From Bacteroidales bacterium (GTDB taxonomy: Bacteria > Bacteroidota > Bacteroidia > Bacteroidales > Paludibacteraceae): DNA of 37,782 bases. Numbering within the stretch: position 1 is the stretch's first letter; each line of letters opens with the position of its first letter. The position numbers and the translations under genes are program-made. The notes beneath the pieces are model-generated. The model was not told the origin of the DNA and did not search any database. It saw nothing but the letters and a program-made list of their open reading frames with translations. This document shows, in pieces, positions 8,545-16,833 of the stretch. The stretch lies in assembly GCA_012837935.1 (NCBI GenBank), contig DUQG01000068.1, positions 1 through 37,782 of the forward strand, given 5' to 3'.

Positions 8545-9780
8545 ATGAGATTTGACGAACTGCCCTTGTGCGATGCCGTTTTGGACGGTCTGGATGCGAT
8601 GAACTTTACGGAAATGACACCTGTCCAAGAGCATGCTATTCCGGTAATTTTAGAAAAAAAGGATTTGATAGCCTGTGCGCAGACAGGAACAGGGAAAACA
8701 GCCGCTTTTTTACTTCCACTTATAAATAATCTTTACACAGAACCACGTGCTGAAAATGCCGTAAATGCCATTATTATGTCGCCGACACGCGAATTGGCTC
8801 AGCAGATAGACCAACAAATGGAAGGGTTTTCTTACTTCCTTCCGATTTCTTCGGTGCCTGTTTATGGTGGCGGTGAAGCGACAGATTGGGATATTCAGCG
8901 TAGAGGTTTGCAAAAAGGTGCTGATGTGGTTATCGCTACGCCGGGACGTTTGATTTCGCACTTGAATTTGTCTGAAATTGACCTTTCGCATGTAAAATAT
9001 TTTATTTTGGATGAGGCGGACAGAATGCTCGATATGGGATTTTTTGATGATATAATGACGATTGTCAATCGACTTCCCAAAGAGCGACAAACGATTATGT
9101 TTTCGGCTACCATGCCACCCAAAATCAGAGAGTTAGCTAAAACAATTCTCAAAAATCCCGAAGAGGTAAAGATAGCTATTTCACGACCGCCGGAAACGAT
9201 TATGCAGACTGCTTATATCTGTGAGGATGGTCAGAAAAATGCTATTATCCTACATCTTTTTAAAGAAAAAACACCTAATAAAGTGATTCTCTTTTGTGGC
9301 TCGAAAATAAAAGTGAAAGAGCTGACACGAACATTGCGAAAAATGGGGCTTTCCGTTGGGGAAATGCACTCTGACCTTGATCAGAAGGGACGCGATGAAA
9401 TTATGCACGAGTTCAAAAATAACCGTGTGAAAATGCTGATTGCCACGGATATTGTTTCTCGTGGAATTGATATTGATGATATTACGCTGGTAATCAACTA
9501 CGATGTGCCTTACGAAGTAGAAGATTATGTGCATAGGATTGGGCGAACGGCTCGTGCAGGCGATGAGGGTATGTCTATCACGTTGGTTGGGCGCGAAGAA
9601 CAATATCGTTTTAAGCAAATTGAGGATTTTTTGGAAAAAGAAATCTATAAAATACCGCTACCACCCGAATTGGGCGAAGCACCTGAGTACAATCCGCAAG
9701 CCAATAGAAGACGGACACGCTCGAGGAAACCTTTCGGCCGTTCGAGAGGAGGAAACAGAAACAAGAGAAGAAGTCGGTAG
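8545..9780 (+). CDS. DEAD-box ATP-dependent RNA helicase, RhlE-like
   Basis: 411 residues with the full motif set in order: Phe21 and Gln28 of the Q motif, AQTGTGKT (45-52, motif I), PTRELAQ (80-86), TPGRL (132-136), DEAD (156-159), SAT (187-189), VILFCGSK (motif IV), ATDIVSRGIDI (about 300-310, motif V) and HRIGRTAR (330-337, motif VI). The last 35 residues are a basic Arg/Gly/Asn-rich tail typical of RhlE/CsdA-type enzymes that bind RNA non-specifically during ribosome assembly or cold adaptation. It is transcribed alone and divergent from the glycosyltransferase. Subfamily assignment is less certain than the helicase call. Confidence 0.93.
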   Translation: MRFDELPLCDAVLDGLDAMNFTEMTPVQEHAIPVILEKKDLIACAQTGTGKTAAFLLPLINNLYTEPRAENAVNAIIMSPTRELAQQIDQQMEGFSYFLPISSVPVYGGGEATDWDIQRRGLQKGADVVIATPGRLISHLNLSEIDLSHVKYFILDEADRMLDMGFFDDIMTIVNRLPKERQTIMFSATMPPKIRELAKTILKNPEEVKIAISRPPETIMQTAYICEDGQKNAIILHLFKEKTPNKVILFCGSKIKVKELTRTLRKMGLSVGEMHSDLDQKGRDEIMHEFKNNRVKMLIATDIVSRGIDIDDITLVINYDVPYEVEDYVHRIGRTARAGDEGMSITLVGREEQYRFKQIEDFLEKEIYKIPLPPELGEAPEYNPQANRRRTRSRKPFGRSRGGNRNKRRSR

Positions 9781-9790
9781 TGTGTAGTGT

Positions 9791-9848
9791 GTTGATGCCT
9801 AAATAACGTTGACCGTTTTTGGTTAATAAATCAACTTGTTTTATTTTA
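9791..9848 (+). terminator. Possible terminator after the helicase gene
   Basis: GTTGAT (9791-9796) can pair with ATCAAC (9830-9835); inside it TTGACC (9810-9815) pairs with GGTTAA (9821-9826) with one wobble. TTGTTTTATTTT follows. The long asymmetric structure makes this tentative. Between here and 10016 I see only AT-rich DNA with short AACTAAC and AGCCAAC repeats. Confidence 0.4.
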
Positions 9849-10016
9849 GTAGTCGGAAGTCCAAAACAGTGATATTTGTAATTGTAGATTAAATTTTATA
9901 GTAATAAGAAAATTCGGTGTAAATACTTCATCTGATTAACTACTAACTTTTTATTTAAAATTACTACATACTAAAAACTAATAAACTAACTAACAGCCAA
10001 CAGCCAACTAAAAAAC

Positions 10017-10562
10017 ATGTTTATAGCTTCACAACTTAAAAAACAAAATATTGTAGAATATCTGCTTTATATGTGGCAGATAGAAGATTTGATACGTGCA
10101 TTTTTCTTGAATATTGATGTGATAAATGAAAAAATAATTGAGCCGTATCAAATTTCTGCCGAAGAAAAAAAGCAACTGTATGATTGGTATGTTAGCCTAA
10201 TTGATATGATGCGTAGCGAAAATGTGCAGCAAAGCGGACATATTCAGCTCAATAAAAACATCATTATCTTACTGAATGATTTTCATCAAGATATGATGAA
10301 ATCGGGTGAAGAGCCAACTTATAACAGCAAGTTTTACAGTGTTTTACCATCATTGGCTGCTTTACGCCAAAAACAAAACGAAGCGAACATTTCCGATATC
10401 GAGTTGTGTTTTAACTTTCTGTACGGGATAATGACACTCCGTTTGCAAAAAAAAGAAATCTCTCAAGAAACGCAACAAGCACAAGAGGAAATAAGTCAGT
10501 TTTTGAGTTTGCTCAATACGCATTATTTCCGTTACCTGAGCGGTGAGTTGCAGTTTGATTAG
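10017..10562 (+). CDS. DUF4924 family protein
   Basis: 181 residues, start MFIASQLKKQNIVEYLLYMWQ, then IEDLIRAFFLNIDVI; the Ile-Ala-x-x-Leu-Lys-x-x-Asn-Ile-x-Glu-Tyr-Leu-Leu-Tyr-Met-Trp opening is the signature I associate with DUF4924, a helical cytoplasmic family found in Bacteroidota. No signal peptide, no membrane segment and no catalytic motif. It is convergent with the DUF3108 gene, with a single base between the two stop codons and no terminator there, so the two messages must overlap at their 3' ends. Function unknown. Confidence 0.8.
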   Translation: MFIASQLKKQNIVEYLLYMWQIEDLIRAFFLNIDVINEKIIEPYQISAEEKKQLYDWYVSLIDMMRSENVQQSGHIQLNKNIIILLNDFHQDMMKSGEEPTYNSKFYSVLPSLAALRQKQNEANISDIELCFNFLYGIMTLRLQKKEISQETQQAQEEISQFLSLLNTHYFRYLSGELQFD

Positions 10563-10563
10563 T

Positions 10564-11322
10564 TTACTGGGCTGTAAGAAGTTCCATTTTTATTCGTCCC
10601 ACTTTCATACGAGCTTCTATCAACATAGGTAGCCGCTGATTGTCTGTTGATATCCAGATTGTAGCGGGATAATCTTGATTAAAAACCTTCCCTTTGCCTA
10701 CTTGCGGTTTAAATGCGTGGCAGTTTGCTAACTTACCATTGACTTTGATTTGTTCCACGCCATCATAGACCACTTTGGACATAATTACTTTATCCGAGGT
10801 AAAAAACGGAATGGTAAAATTGTCGCCTTTTTGTAGTTTTGACACATCTAAAGAGCGAACATAGTAAATCATCGACACAAAATCGTGTGTGTTTTCAGGA
10901 ATACGTATTTTCTTGTTTTGATAAGTTGCAAGCTTGTTTTGCTGATCAAAATAGACCGTATCGGAACTTCTGTATTTGTTTTCTCTGACAGATTGACGAT
11001 ACATAAGCGGTGCTTTTGAGTTTACGTCAATAAAAGTTTCGTATTTGTTTTCTACCCGATAAAACCACTCAATAATTCCCGTAGTAGCACCATTGAGAGT
11101 AGCCAAGTAGCTGTTTCTGTTATCAATCTTTACGAAAGAAGGGTGCACGGACAGCGTAGCTTCGCCTCCTTTTACACTTCCTGTAAGTGCGGAACTAAAA
11201 GCAATTTTATACGTAAGTTTTTCACCCCTTTTGATATCCCATGTTTGTGCGTTTGTTGCTGTATGTGAACCGAATATAAGAGCTAATATACAAATAAATA
11301 GTATTTTAAATGTTTTTTTCAT
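10564..11322 (-). CDS. DUF3108 family periplasmic protein
   Basis: 252 residues with a Sec signal peptide (MKKTFKILFICILALIFGSH, cleavage near TNAQ). The mature start WDIKRGEKLTYKIAFSSALTGSVKGGEATL and the later KAPLMYRQSVRENKY and ATIWISTDNQRLPMLIE are typical of DUF3108, a beta-rich family of exported proteins related in fold to LolA/LolB-like lipid carriers. It probably binds a lipid or envelope component; that is inference. Alone on its strand, with two identical palindromes 45-93 bases upstream that look like a controlled promoter. Confidence 0.82.
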   Translation of the reverse strand: MKKTFKILFICILALIFGSHTATNAQTWDIKRGEKLTYKIAFSSALTGSVKGGEATLSVHPSFVKIDNRNSYLATLNGATTGIIEWFYRVENKYETFIDVNSKAPLMYRQSVRENKYRSSDTVYFDQQNKLATYQNKKIRIPENTHDFVSMIYYVRSLDVSKLQKGDNFTIPFFTSDKVIMSKVVYDGVEQIKVNGKLANCHAFKPQVGKGKVFNQDYPATIWISTDNQRLPMLIEARMKVGRIKMELLTAQ

Positions 11323-11366
11323 ACGATTATTTTTATTTTTTTACATTTCGGTGTATGGAACCTTTG

Positions 11367-11415
11367 ATGATTAAAATAATCATTTCCAAGGGTGTTTAAT
11401 GATTATTTTAATCAT
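11367..11415. promoter_or_regulatory. Nested palindrome pair, candidate operator of the DUF3108 gene
   Basis: ATGATTAAAATAATCATT (11367-11384) is repeated inverted as AATGATTATTTTAATCAT (11398-11415). Each arm is also a dyad (ATGATT-N5-AATCAT), so there are two identical palindromes centred 31 bases apart, about three helical turns, which is the geometry of paired repressor dimers. It lies 45 bases upstream of the DUF3108 start; an 18-bp stem-loop is the alternative reading. Confidence 0.55.
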
Positions 11416-11547
11416 GTCGGTTTCATAATTCTTTGTTAATAGTTCGCATATATTAAATCAAAAACCGTTCCAAAGCTGAAAAGAAGTAAGCCAAAGGTTG
11501 AAACATGCTACTGTTACATATCTTTCGCTTTCCACTCTCCACTCTGT

Positions 11548-14031
11548 TTACGGTTTTCCTCCCATTCCACCGGTTCCGCTGCCTGTTCCCATCATAGTTC
11601 CGGTATTGTCGCCACTACTTTTTAGATCGTCGTTTTTGATGGTTCGTTTGGCGCGTTTGATTTGCTCTTTCATTTCGCCAAAGGTGTAGGTTACACTTAG
11701 ACGAAGATTAGGGGCAAGGCGTTTAAGCTCGGTATCAGCCCTAAATGTTTCCGTATCGGTGTAGAAACTAAACTGCATATACTTCTGTAAAAACATGCTT
11801 GCATTGAGCGAAACGGTAAGTTTTTTCTCTAAGAAACTTTTATTTGCACTTAGTCCGTAGAAGAAGAGATGACTACCGCCACCTTGAAGACTTACATCCA
11901 TTTTGAAAAGTCCGGTAAAGAGATTTACTCTAAAATCTTTGGGTAATGTAATGCCACTGCCCAAACTTCCACCGTAGTTAAAGCCTTTGTTTTCATTGTT
12001 TCCATCCGACAAAAAACTATAAGATGTGCTACCATTAAAATAGGTGTTGATCGCCGGAGTAATTTGCCAACGGAAATAGGTGGAAACACCCGTGTTGCGA
12101 TTTTTACCGATATTATTATAGGTTGTAACGGTGGTATCATTCTTTAAATAAACAAACTGTTCGATGGAATTGTTTGTAAATGAGTGAAATGCACTGGTGC
12201 TAAAGTTAAATTTTTGACTGAAAAGTCCGTAATTCAAGCTAAATGAGTTGTTAACTTCCGTGTTCAACCCCGGATTTCCTATCTGCACGTTAGTAGGCGA
12301 TGAGTAATTCTTAAATGGATTTAAATGATGGATACTTGGTCGTCTAAGTCGCTGAGTATAGCTAAGTTGGATATTTGAAAAGTTTGTTAGTTTGTAATTA
12401 AAGTTGAACGAAGGAACCAAATTATTAAACGGTTCCGGCTTAAAGTTTAATTCCGGTTGATTTTCGTAAGAGACTTTTGAGCCTGTGTTTTCAAATCGTC
12501 CACCCACTTTAAAACTGTATTTCATCTGACGGAATGTGTAAGCCGCATAGATTCCCAATACATCCTGATGGTGTATAAATCGGTCGTCTATCATGCCCGG
12601 AATCGGCTCAGGCGTTGTAGAGTCGGATGCAAATTGCTCGTAATGATTATTACTTATATTGTTTCGAAGAATATATTTTGCACCCACTTCCACGATATGT
12701 TTTTTATTAAACGGCTCAATATAATCTATCTGAAATGTATGTTCATCACTGGTTGAATTGTTCCAAATATGCTGTTTGTTTATCGGATAATAAATGGCTT
12801 CTGTAATATCAGTCGTTCTATCCGAACTGCCGGGTGATGAACTCAGCTTATATGAAAGGGTAAAAAGCTTGTCTTTTTTGCTAAAAGAGCGCTGATAGTC
12901 AACATTCGCCTCAAAGCCGTTCCATGTGAATTTTGAATTTCGTGCTTGAATATAGGATTGCATCAGATTGCCGTAAGCATCATGCATTTTTGATTTTATA
13001 TCACCGCTATTTCTATTATTGCCCATCCATCCGCTACCGGAAATGCTTAGCAAATTAAGCGTGTCAATTTCGTAGTTTATATTGAGGTTTCCATTGCCGT
13101 AAAGTCCTTTGTCTATCAATTCAGTATGTTGGCTAAGTTTGGATTTATTCATTTTGTTGAATAGATTATAATCCAGTTCTACACCAGGATTTATAAATTG
13201 TCCGCCGTTAAAGTTGCTTGTAATTCCCCATTTCCCGATTTTTGTAGAGAAATAAAGTCCACCGTTCAAAGCGCCGTACATATCTATACCTGCGTTTACA
13301 GAGCCGTTGTATCCGGCTACGGTTTTTTCCATCACAATATTAATTATTCCGTCCACGCCTTCGGACTCATATTTTGCACCCGGCTCGGTGATTATTTCGA
13401 TATTTTTAACCGTGTTGGCTGGCATCGTTTTCAAAACCTGCGAAGGATTATTAGCAAAAATATTGGTCGGCTTACCGTTCATGTAGATTTTGAAGTTGGA
13501 TTTGCCTTTCAGTTTAATGTTATCTTCGGCATCTACGGTCAGCAAAGGCACTTTGCGCATCATTTCAAGCACGTTGTTGCTTTTGGATTCCGGGTCTGCC
13601 GAAGTGTCATAAACTATTTTGTCCAGTTCCACTTTTACGAGCGGTTTTGTAGCTATTACGGTTACTTCTGAAAGCATTTCCGTATCTGCAATAATTGAGA
13701 TATTTCCCAAATCAATAATCGATTTTGAATAATCTGTAAGCGGGATAAATTTTGTTTTCATTCCTACTGCATCAATCAGCAAAAACTGATTTTCTGCTTC
13801 ACCGATGGTGATTTCAAATTTCCCCTTATCGTCTGCCGCTATTCGTTTGAGTGGGGTAGGAGAAATTATATTGATGGCTGAAACAGTAGCATAAGGAACC
13901 GTTTCACCGGAAATACTATCGGTAACAACGCCTGTAAACTTGACAATTTGTGTCGGCGGTTGTTGAGATTGTATATTATTGGCAAAAACAGTTGTAATTG
14001 CCAATAATAGAGTTAATAACGCTTTTTGCAT
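11548..14031 (-). CDS. Outer-membrane beta-barrel protein with carboxypeptidase-regulatory domain
   Basis: 827 residues. Signal peptide MQKALLTLLLAITTVFANN; a carboxypeptidase-regulatory-like beta domain (about 30-112: VVTDSISGETVPYATVS); a TonB-receptor-type plug (about 120-215, with SNNVLEMMRKVPLLTVD and GVDGIINIVMEK); then a barrel of the outer membrane beta-barrel family seen in TonB-dependent-like proteins of Bacteroidota. The end is a Gly/Met/Thr-rich tail (GTMMGTGSGTGGMGGKP), unusual for a barrel that normally ends in an aromatic strand. It is the last gene of the ABC-GntR operon, 6 bases after the preceding gene. The ligand is unknown and no SusD partner is present, so a classic glycan-uptake system is unlikely. 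Confidence 0.85.
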   Translation of the reverse strand: MQKALLTLLLAITTVFANNIQSQQPPTQIVKFTGVVTDSISGETVPYATVSAINIISPTPLKRIAADDKGKFEITIGEAENQFLLIDAVGMKTKFIPLTDYSKSIIDLGNISIIADTEMLSEVTVIATKPLVKVELDKIVYDTSADPESKSNNVLEMMRKVPLLTVDAEDNIKLKGKSNFKIYMNGKPTNIFANNPSQVLKTMPANTVKNIEIITEPGAKYESEGVDGIINIVMEKTVAGYNGSVNAGIDMYGALNGGLYFSTKIGKWGITSNFNGGQFINPGVELDYNLFNKMNKSKLSQHTELIDKGLYGNGNLNINYEIDTLNLLSISGSGWMGNNRNSGDIKSKMHDAYGNLMQSYIQARNSKFTWNGFEANVDYQRSFSKKDKLFTLSYKLSSSPGSSDRTTDITEAIYYPINKQHIWNNSTSDEHTFQIDYIEPFNKKHIVEVGAKYILRNNISNNHYEQFASDSTTPEPIPGMIDDRFIHHQDVLGIYAAYTFRQMKYSFKVGGRFENTGSKVSYENQPELNFKPEPFNNLVPSFNFNYKLTNFSNIQLSYTQRLRRPSIHHLNPFKNYSSPTNVQIGNPGLNTEVNNSFSLNYGLFSQKFNFSTSAFHSFTNNSIEQFVYLKNDTTVTTYNNIGKNRNTGVSTYFRWQITPAINTYFNGSTSYSFLSDGNNENKGFNYGGSLGSGITLPKDFRVNLFTGLFKMDVSLQGGGSHLFFYGLSANKSFLEKKLTVSLNASMFLQKYMQFSFYTDTETFRADTELKRLAPNLRLSVTYTFGEMKEQIKRAKRTIKNDDLKSSGDNTGTMMGTGSGTGGMGGKP

Positions 14032-14037
14032 TTTATA

Positions 14038-14700
14038 TTATCTTAAAAAAACACTTGAAGTATCGTCTTTTTTTACGGTTGAATTTTCTGTGCGTAAGCT
14101 GGTGTTGAAATTAACGCTTGAATTTTCTTGCGCAACAATATTTACATTATTGTATTTTCCATTGTGAATGTTTATAGTGCTATTTGTAATGTTGATGTCT
14201 AATTCTTCAACCGGTACAAAAATAGAAACACTGAAATCGGTGTTTGCCGACATTAAACTTAATTTTTCAATTTCAGTTTTTTCTCCGTTAATCGAAATGT
14301 GTCCGCCAGCGGATGTTATTTGCAGACTATCCGTTTTTATATCGGAAATATAAAGATTTTTATTCCCTTTCAAGCAGCAGATGCTGCTAATGCCTTTACC
14401 GTAAATTTTCACAGGTTTATCTGATGTTAGATAAAGCGTATCATTCGCTAAACGATAATATTTGTCCAGTGCAGAACTATCATTTTCTATTTGAAAACTC
14501 AGTTTATAGGTGCTGCTATCTTGAATAAAGGTCGTTTTTTCGCTGTTCTCTAATACTATATGTGTGAAGGCATCAACTGAAACTGATGTGTATTCAATTG
14601 TACTAACTTTTGCCTTGTGCTTTGCATCAATAAATGCAATCGCAAATAGAGCCAAAATGGCTGCACAGGTAATAAGAAGGATTATATTACTTTTTTTCAT
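14038..14700 (-). CDS. Membrane-anchored beta protein, possibly GIN/DUF2807-like
   Basis: 220 residues. One N-terminal hydrophobic segment (NIILLITCAAILALFAIAF, about 5-24) acts as signal anchor; the rest should face the periplasm. The sequence has short repeating strands (LQITSAGGHISINGEK, LDINITNSTINIHNGK, VNIVAQENSSVNFN) that suggest a right-handed beta-helix as in DUF2807 head domains, but I cannot confirm the family. Its start overlaps the end of the GntR gene by 14 bases and it ends 6 bases before the OMP gene, so translation is coupled in the operon. Probably an envelope-side partner of the OMP or the ABC transporter. Confidence 0.65.
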   Translation of the reverse strand: MKKSNIILLITCAAILALFAIAFIDAKHKAKVSTIEYTSVSVDAFTHIVLENSEKTTFIQDSSTYKLSFQIENDSSALDKYYRLANDTLYLTSDKPVKIYGKGISSICCLKGNKNLYISDIKTDSLQITSAGGHISINGEKTEIEKLSLMSANTDFSVSIFVPVEELDINITNSTINIHNGKYNNVNIVAQENSSVNFNTSLRTENSTVKKDDTSSVFLR

Positions 14701-15070
14701 GGGTGTTTTCTTTTATTAATTTTAATAAATCGGATAAATCATTTTCTGTTAATTTAAGCAGTTTTACTTTCTGGTAAAATTCCGGTAAGTCTTCTGCAAA
14801 AAACTCTTTTCGCTCGTAGGCGTGAATAAGTTCCACAGCATCGTCAGCCACAAAGTAGCCGATTCCACGTTTGTTGATGGCAATACCTTCATTTTCCAAA
14901 ATGGCGTAGGTGCGTAGCAATGTATTACGATTCACTTCGTACATTTCCGCCAAATCTCGCACCGAAGGAATTCGTTCACCGGGTGGCAACTTTCCTTCCA
15001 AAATCTGTCGGCAAATATTATCGGCAATCTGCTGAAATATTCCTTTGCTTGCTTTGAAGTTTATGTTCAT
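14687..15070 (-). CDS. GntR family regulator, YtrA subfamily
   Basis: 127 residues: a winged helix-turn-helix (FQQIADNICRQILEGKLPPG, then RIPSVRDLAEMYEVNRNTLL and NKRGIGYFV) and only about 50 residues after it, the short effector region of the YtrA type, which usually controls its own ABC transporter operon. The ATG overlaps the permease stop by 4 bases. Unlike the common order, the regulator is the third gene. It probably represses the operon through the dyad at 16660-16693, overlapping the promoter start region; that is an inference. Confidence 0.88.
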   Translation of the reverse strand: MNINFKASKGIFQQIADNICRQILEGKLPPGERIPSVRDLAEMYEVNRNTLLRTYAILENEGIAINKRGIGYFVADDAVELIHAYERKEFFAEDLPEFYQKVKLLKLTENDLSDLLKLIKENTHEKK

Positions 15071-15834
15071 AATTCTTTCTCCTTAAGTTTAAAGTAACCA
15101 AAAATGGATAATCCTACGATACCGACAATAAAAATTATGTAGAAATATACATCATCAATTGCATATACGACATCTGTATTTGCAAATTTTTCTACTTTAG
15201 ATTCCAATATTTTTATTAGTATCATTAAAACTGCTGAAAACAGTATAGATAACGTTAATACTGTTTTTAAAAGTCCATGCTTATTGAAAAACAAGCGAAT
15301 ATTGAATAAAGCGATATACGCAAATGCCGTAGATAGTACTATTGATGCGAGAGGAGTATAATTACCTTCAAAAAGAGCTTTGTAGCTAAAAGGTACAATT
15401 TGCTGATAGTGATCCATTGGATTTGTCAGCGTAAGAATAGCTGCATAACGAGCCAAATTAGTTGCACTCCAGTAGATTACGAGTATTCCAATAGTTCCGA
15501 TTACTACTCGAAACAGAAATTCAGTTAAGTATTTTTCAAATGTTGATACCGGAACAGCTAAATAATTTCGAGTATCCACTTTTTGATTAAAAGGCTTAAA
15601 TCCGGAACCGATAAAAACTCCTAATACCACTATGTAGAATGTGAAATAAATCGCATAGTTGCTTATTGGGTATTCCATCATGCTTTTCCCTCTCGGCATA
15701 CTTGAAAATTGTAGTAAAAACATGACTACAAATAATACTGCAACAGATATCAGCATGGATTTAGCGTTGATAAGCAGCAGGTTTTTGCTGTAGTTTGTGA
15801 AACGCTTTAAGTTAAAAAACTGATTTTTATTCAT
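15067..15834 (-). CDS. ABC transporter permease
   Basis: 255 residues with about six hydrophobic segments: LLINAKSMLISVAVLFVVMF, YAIYFTFYIVVLGVFIGSGF, FRVVIGTIGILVIYWSA, a central pair around LASIVLSTAFAYIALFNIRLFF, LTLSILFSAVLMILIKI and VYFYIIFIVGIVGLSIFGYF. No conserved sequence motif, as usual for ABC-2-like permeases that pair with YtrA-type regulators. It lies 11 bases after the ATPase and overlaps the GntR gene by 4 bases. Substrate unknown; related systems handle envelope stress or antibiotic export. Confidence 0.8.
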   Translation of the reverse strand: MNKNQFFNLKRFTNYSKNLLLINAKSMLISVAVLFVVMFLLQFSSMPRGKSMMEYPISNYAIYFTFYIVVLGVFIGSGFKPFNQKVDTRNYLAVPVSTFEKYLTEFLFRVVIGTIGILVIYWSATNLARYAAILTLTNPMDHYQQIVPFSYKALFEGNYTPLASIVLSTAFAYIALFNIRLFFNKHGLLKTVLTLSILFSAVLMILIKILESKVEKFANTDVVYAIDDVYFYIIFIVGIVGLSIFGYFKLKEKEL

Positions 15835-15845
15835 GACTTTAGTTT

Positions 15846-16651
15846 TTATTGGTTCGTGATGTAATTAAATAGTAGCTCCAAATCCATCGGTGTGTCCGTA
15901 AAGCTGTCGGCTTGGCGAATTACGCGATAACCCATCGGACTTGGTTCGGAATAGAGAATATCGTTTTCGTCTTCCAAACTTGGAAGGGTTTCAAAGCTTA
16001 TTGTTTCGGTGATTTCGTTGACCGATTTGTCGTAAGCGATTTTGCCGTTGTCCATTATTATCACTTTGTCTATCACCGAGTCGATATCTTTTACTTGGTG
16101 AGTGGAAATGATAACCAGCTGCTCGTCGGTAATGGAACTGACCAAAATTTTACGGAATTGGCTTTTGGATGGAATATCCAGCCCGTTGGTAGGCTCATCG
16201 AGTAGGAGCAGGCGGCTGTTGCTTGCCAGTGCAAAGGCAATTAAGAATTTTTTTCGCTGTCCGTGTGAAAGCTTGTTAAGCTGATTTTTCGGTTGCAAAT
16301 CAAATTCCTGCAAGATATTATCCAGCTTTTCACGGTCGAAACGCGGAAAAAGTGGACTATAAGCAGAAGTGTAAACCTCAATACTCACGTTTGGAAATGA
16401 AAACTCTTCCGGCACCATATAGGCATCTGCCAGATAATCAGGTTTTCTATCCATCGGTGTGTAGCCGTTTACGGAAATTTCGCCCGCTTTCGGTGCAATA
16501 AATCCGTTAATTAAGTGTAACAGCGTGGATTTTCCGGCGCCGTTTTTCCCAAAAGTCCCACAATGGAACCTTGCTCGCACGTCAGACTTAGATTGTCAAA
16601 GAGTGCTTTGTTCTTTTGATAACTGAACGTTAAATTTTTAATTTCTATCAT
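15846..16651 (-). pseudogene. ABC transporter ATPase interrupted by a one-base shift at Walker A
   Basis: The ATG at 16651 opens MIEIKNLTFSYQKNKALFDN and reaches GSIVGLLGK, then shifts frame and stops 8 codons later. From the same spot the -1 frame continues KNGAGKSTLLHLINGF to the stop at 15846, with signature LSHGQ, Walker B LLLLDEPTNGLD and switch ISTHQVKD. Total length 806 bases is one short of 269 codons. The shift is at a T5 run (16543-16547), A5 on the coding strand within GGGAAAAAC; with A6 the Walker A GKNGAGKST would be intact. The site in zero frame is G GGA AAA, a canonical -1 slippery heptamer, and a -1 slip would give a perfect protein. A real mutation, a sequencing error or programmed frameshifting are open. 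It is the first gene of a five-gene operon. Confidence 0.85.
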
Positions 16652-16659
16652 AGCATAAT

Positions 16660-16693
16660 GGCATAAGTGGTTAGTGTACTATGTAACTATGCC
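16660..16693. promoter_or_regulatory. Dyad over the operon start, candidate GntR operator
   Basis: GGCATA (16660-16665) and TATGCC (16688-16693) are inverted, with GTTA/TAAC inside and TAGT-GT-ACTA (16672-16681) in the centre. The dyad covers the predicted transcript start and leader between the promoter and the ATG, the natural place for autorepression by the operon's GntR protein. Confidence 0.5.
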
Positions 16694-16694
16694 A

Positions 16695-16725
16695 CAAAGA
16701 TACGGACATTTTTTTATTCTCCAAA
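16695..16725 (-). promoter_or_regulatory. Promoter of the ABC-GntR-OMP operon
   Basis: On the minus strand TTTG (16725-16722), 19 bases, TATCTTTG (16702-16695): both elements of the Bacteroidota -33/-7 promoter at the right distance. The start would be about 16688, 37 bases before the ATG. Confidence 0.7.
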
Positions 16726-16756
16726 TTATTTTGCAAATATTTTCAAATTATTTTGT

Positions 16757-16791
16757 GAAAAAAATAGCAGTTAATTTTTGGTTAACTGCTA
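16757..16791 (-). terminator. Terminator of ftsE
   Basis: TAGCAGTTAA (16765-16774) pairs perfectly with TTAACTGCTA (16782-16791) around a 7-base loop; seven Ts follow on the minus strand. It lies 43 bases past the ftsE stop and isolates ftsE from the ABC operon downstream. Confidence 0.88.
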
Positions 16792-16833
16792 AGCCATTGG
16801 TAAAGAGTGAGATATTGGTCTTAGGTTGATGAT

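Noticed and set aside
8710-9618. Minus-strand ORFs of 85-126 codons
   Set aside because: Shadows of the DEAD-box helicase, whose motifs are complete on the plus strand.
13198-13671. 157-codon plus-strand ORF
   Set aside because: It lies antisense within the outer-membrane barrel gene, its protein has no signal or motif and unusual Phe/His/Tyr content, and the minus-strand gene is clearly real.
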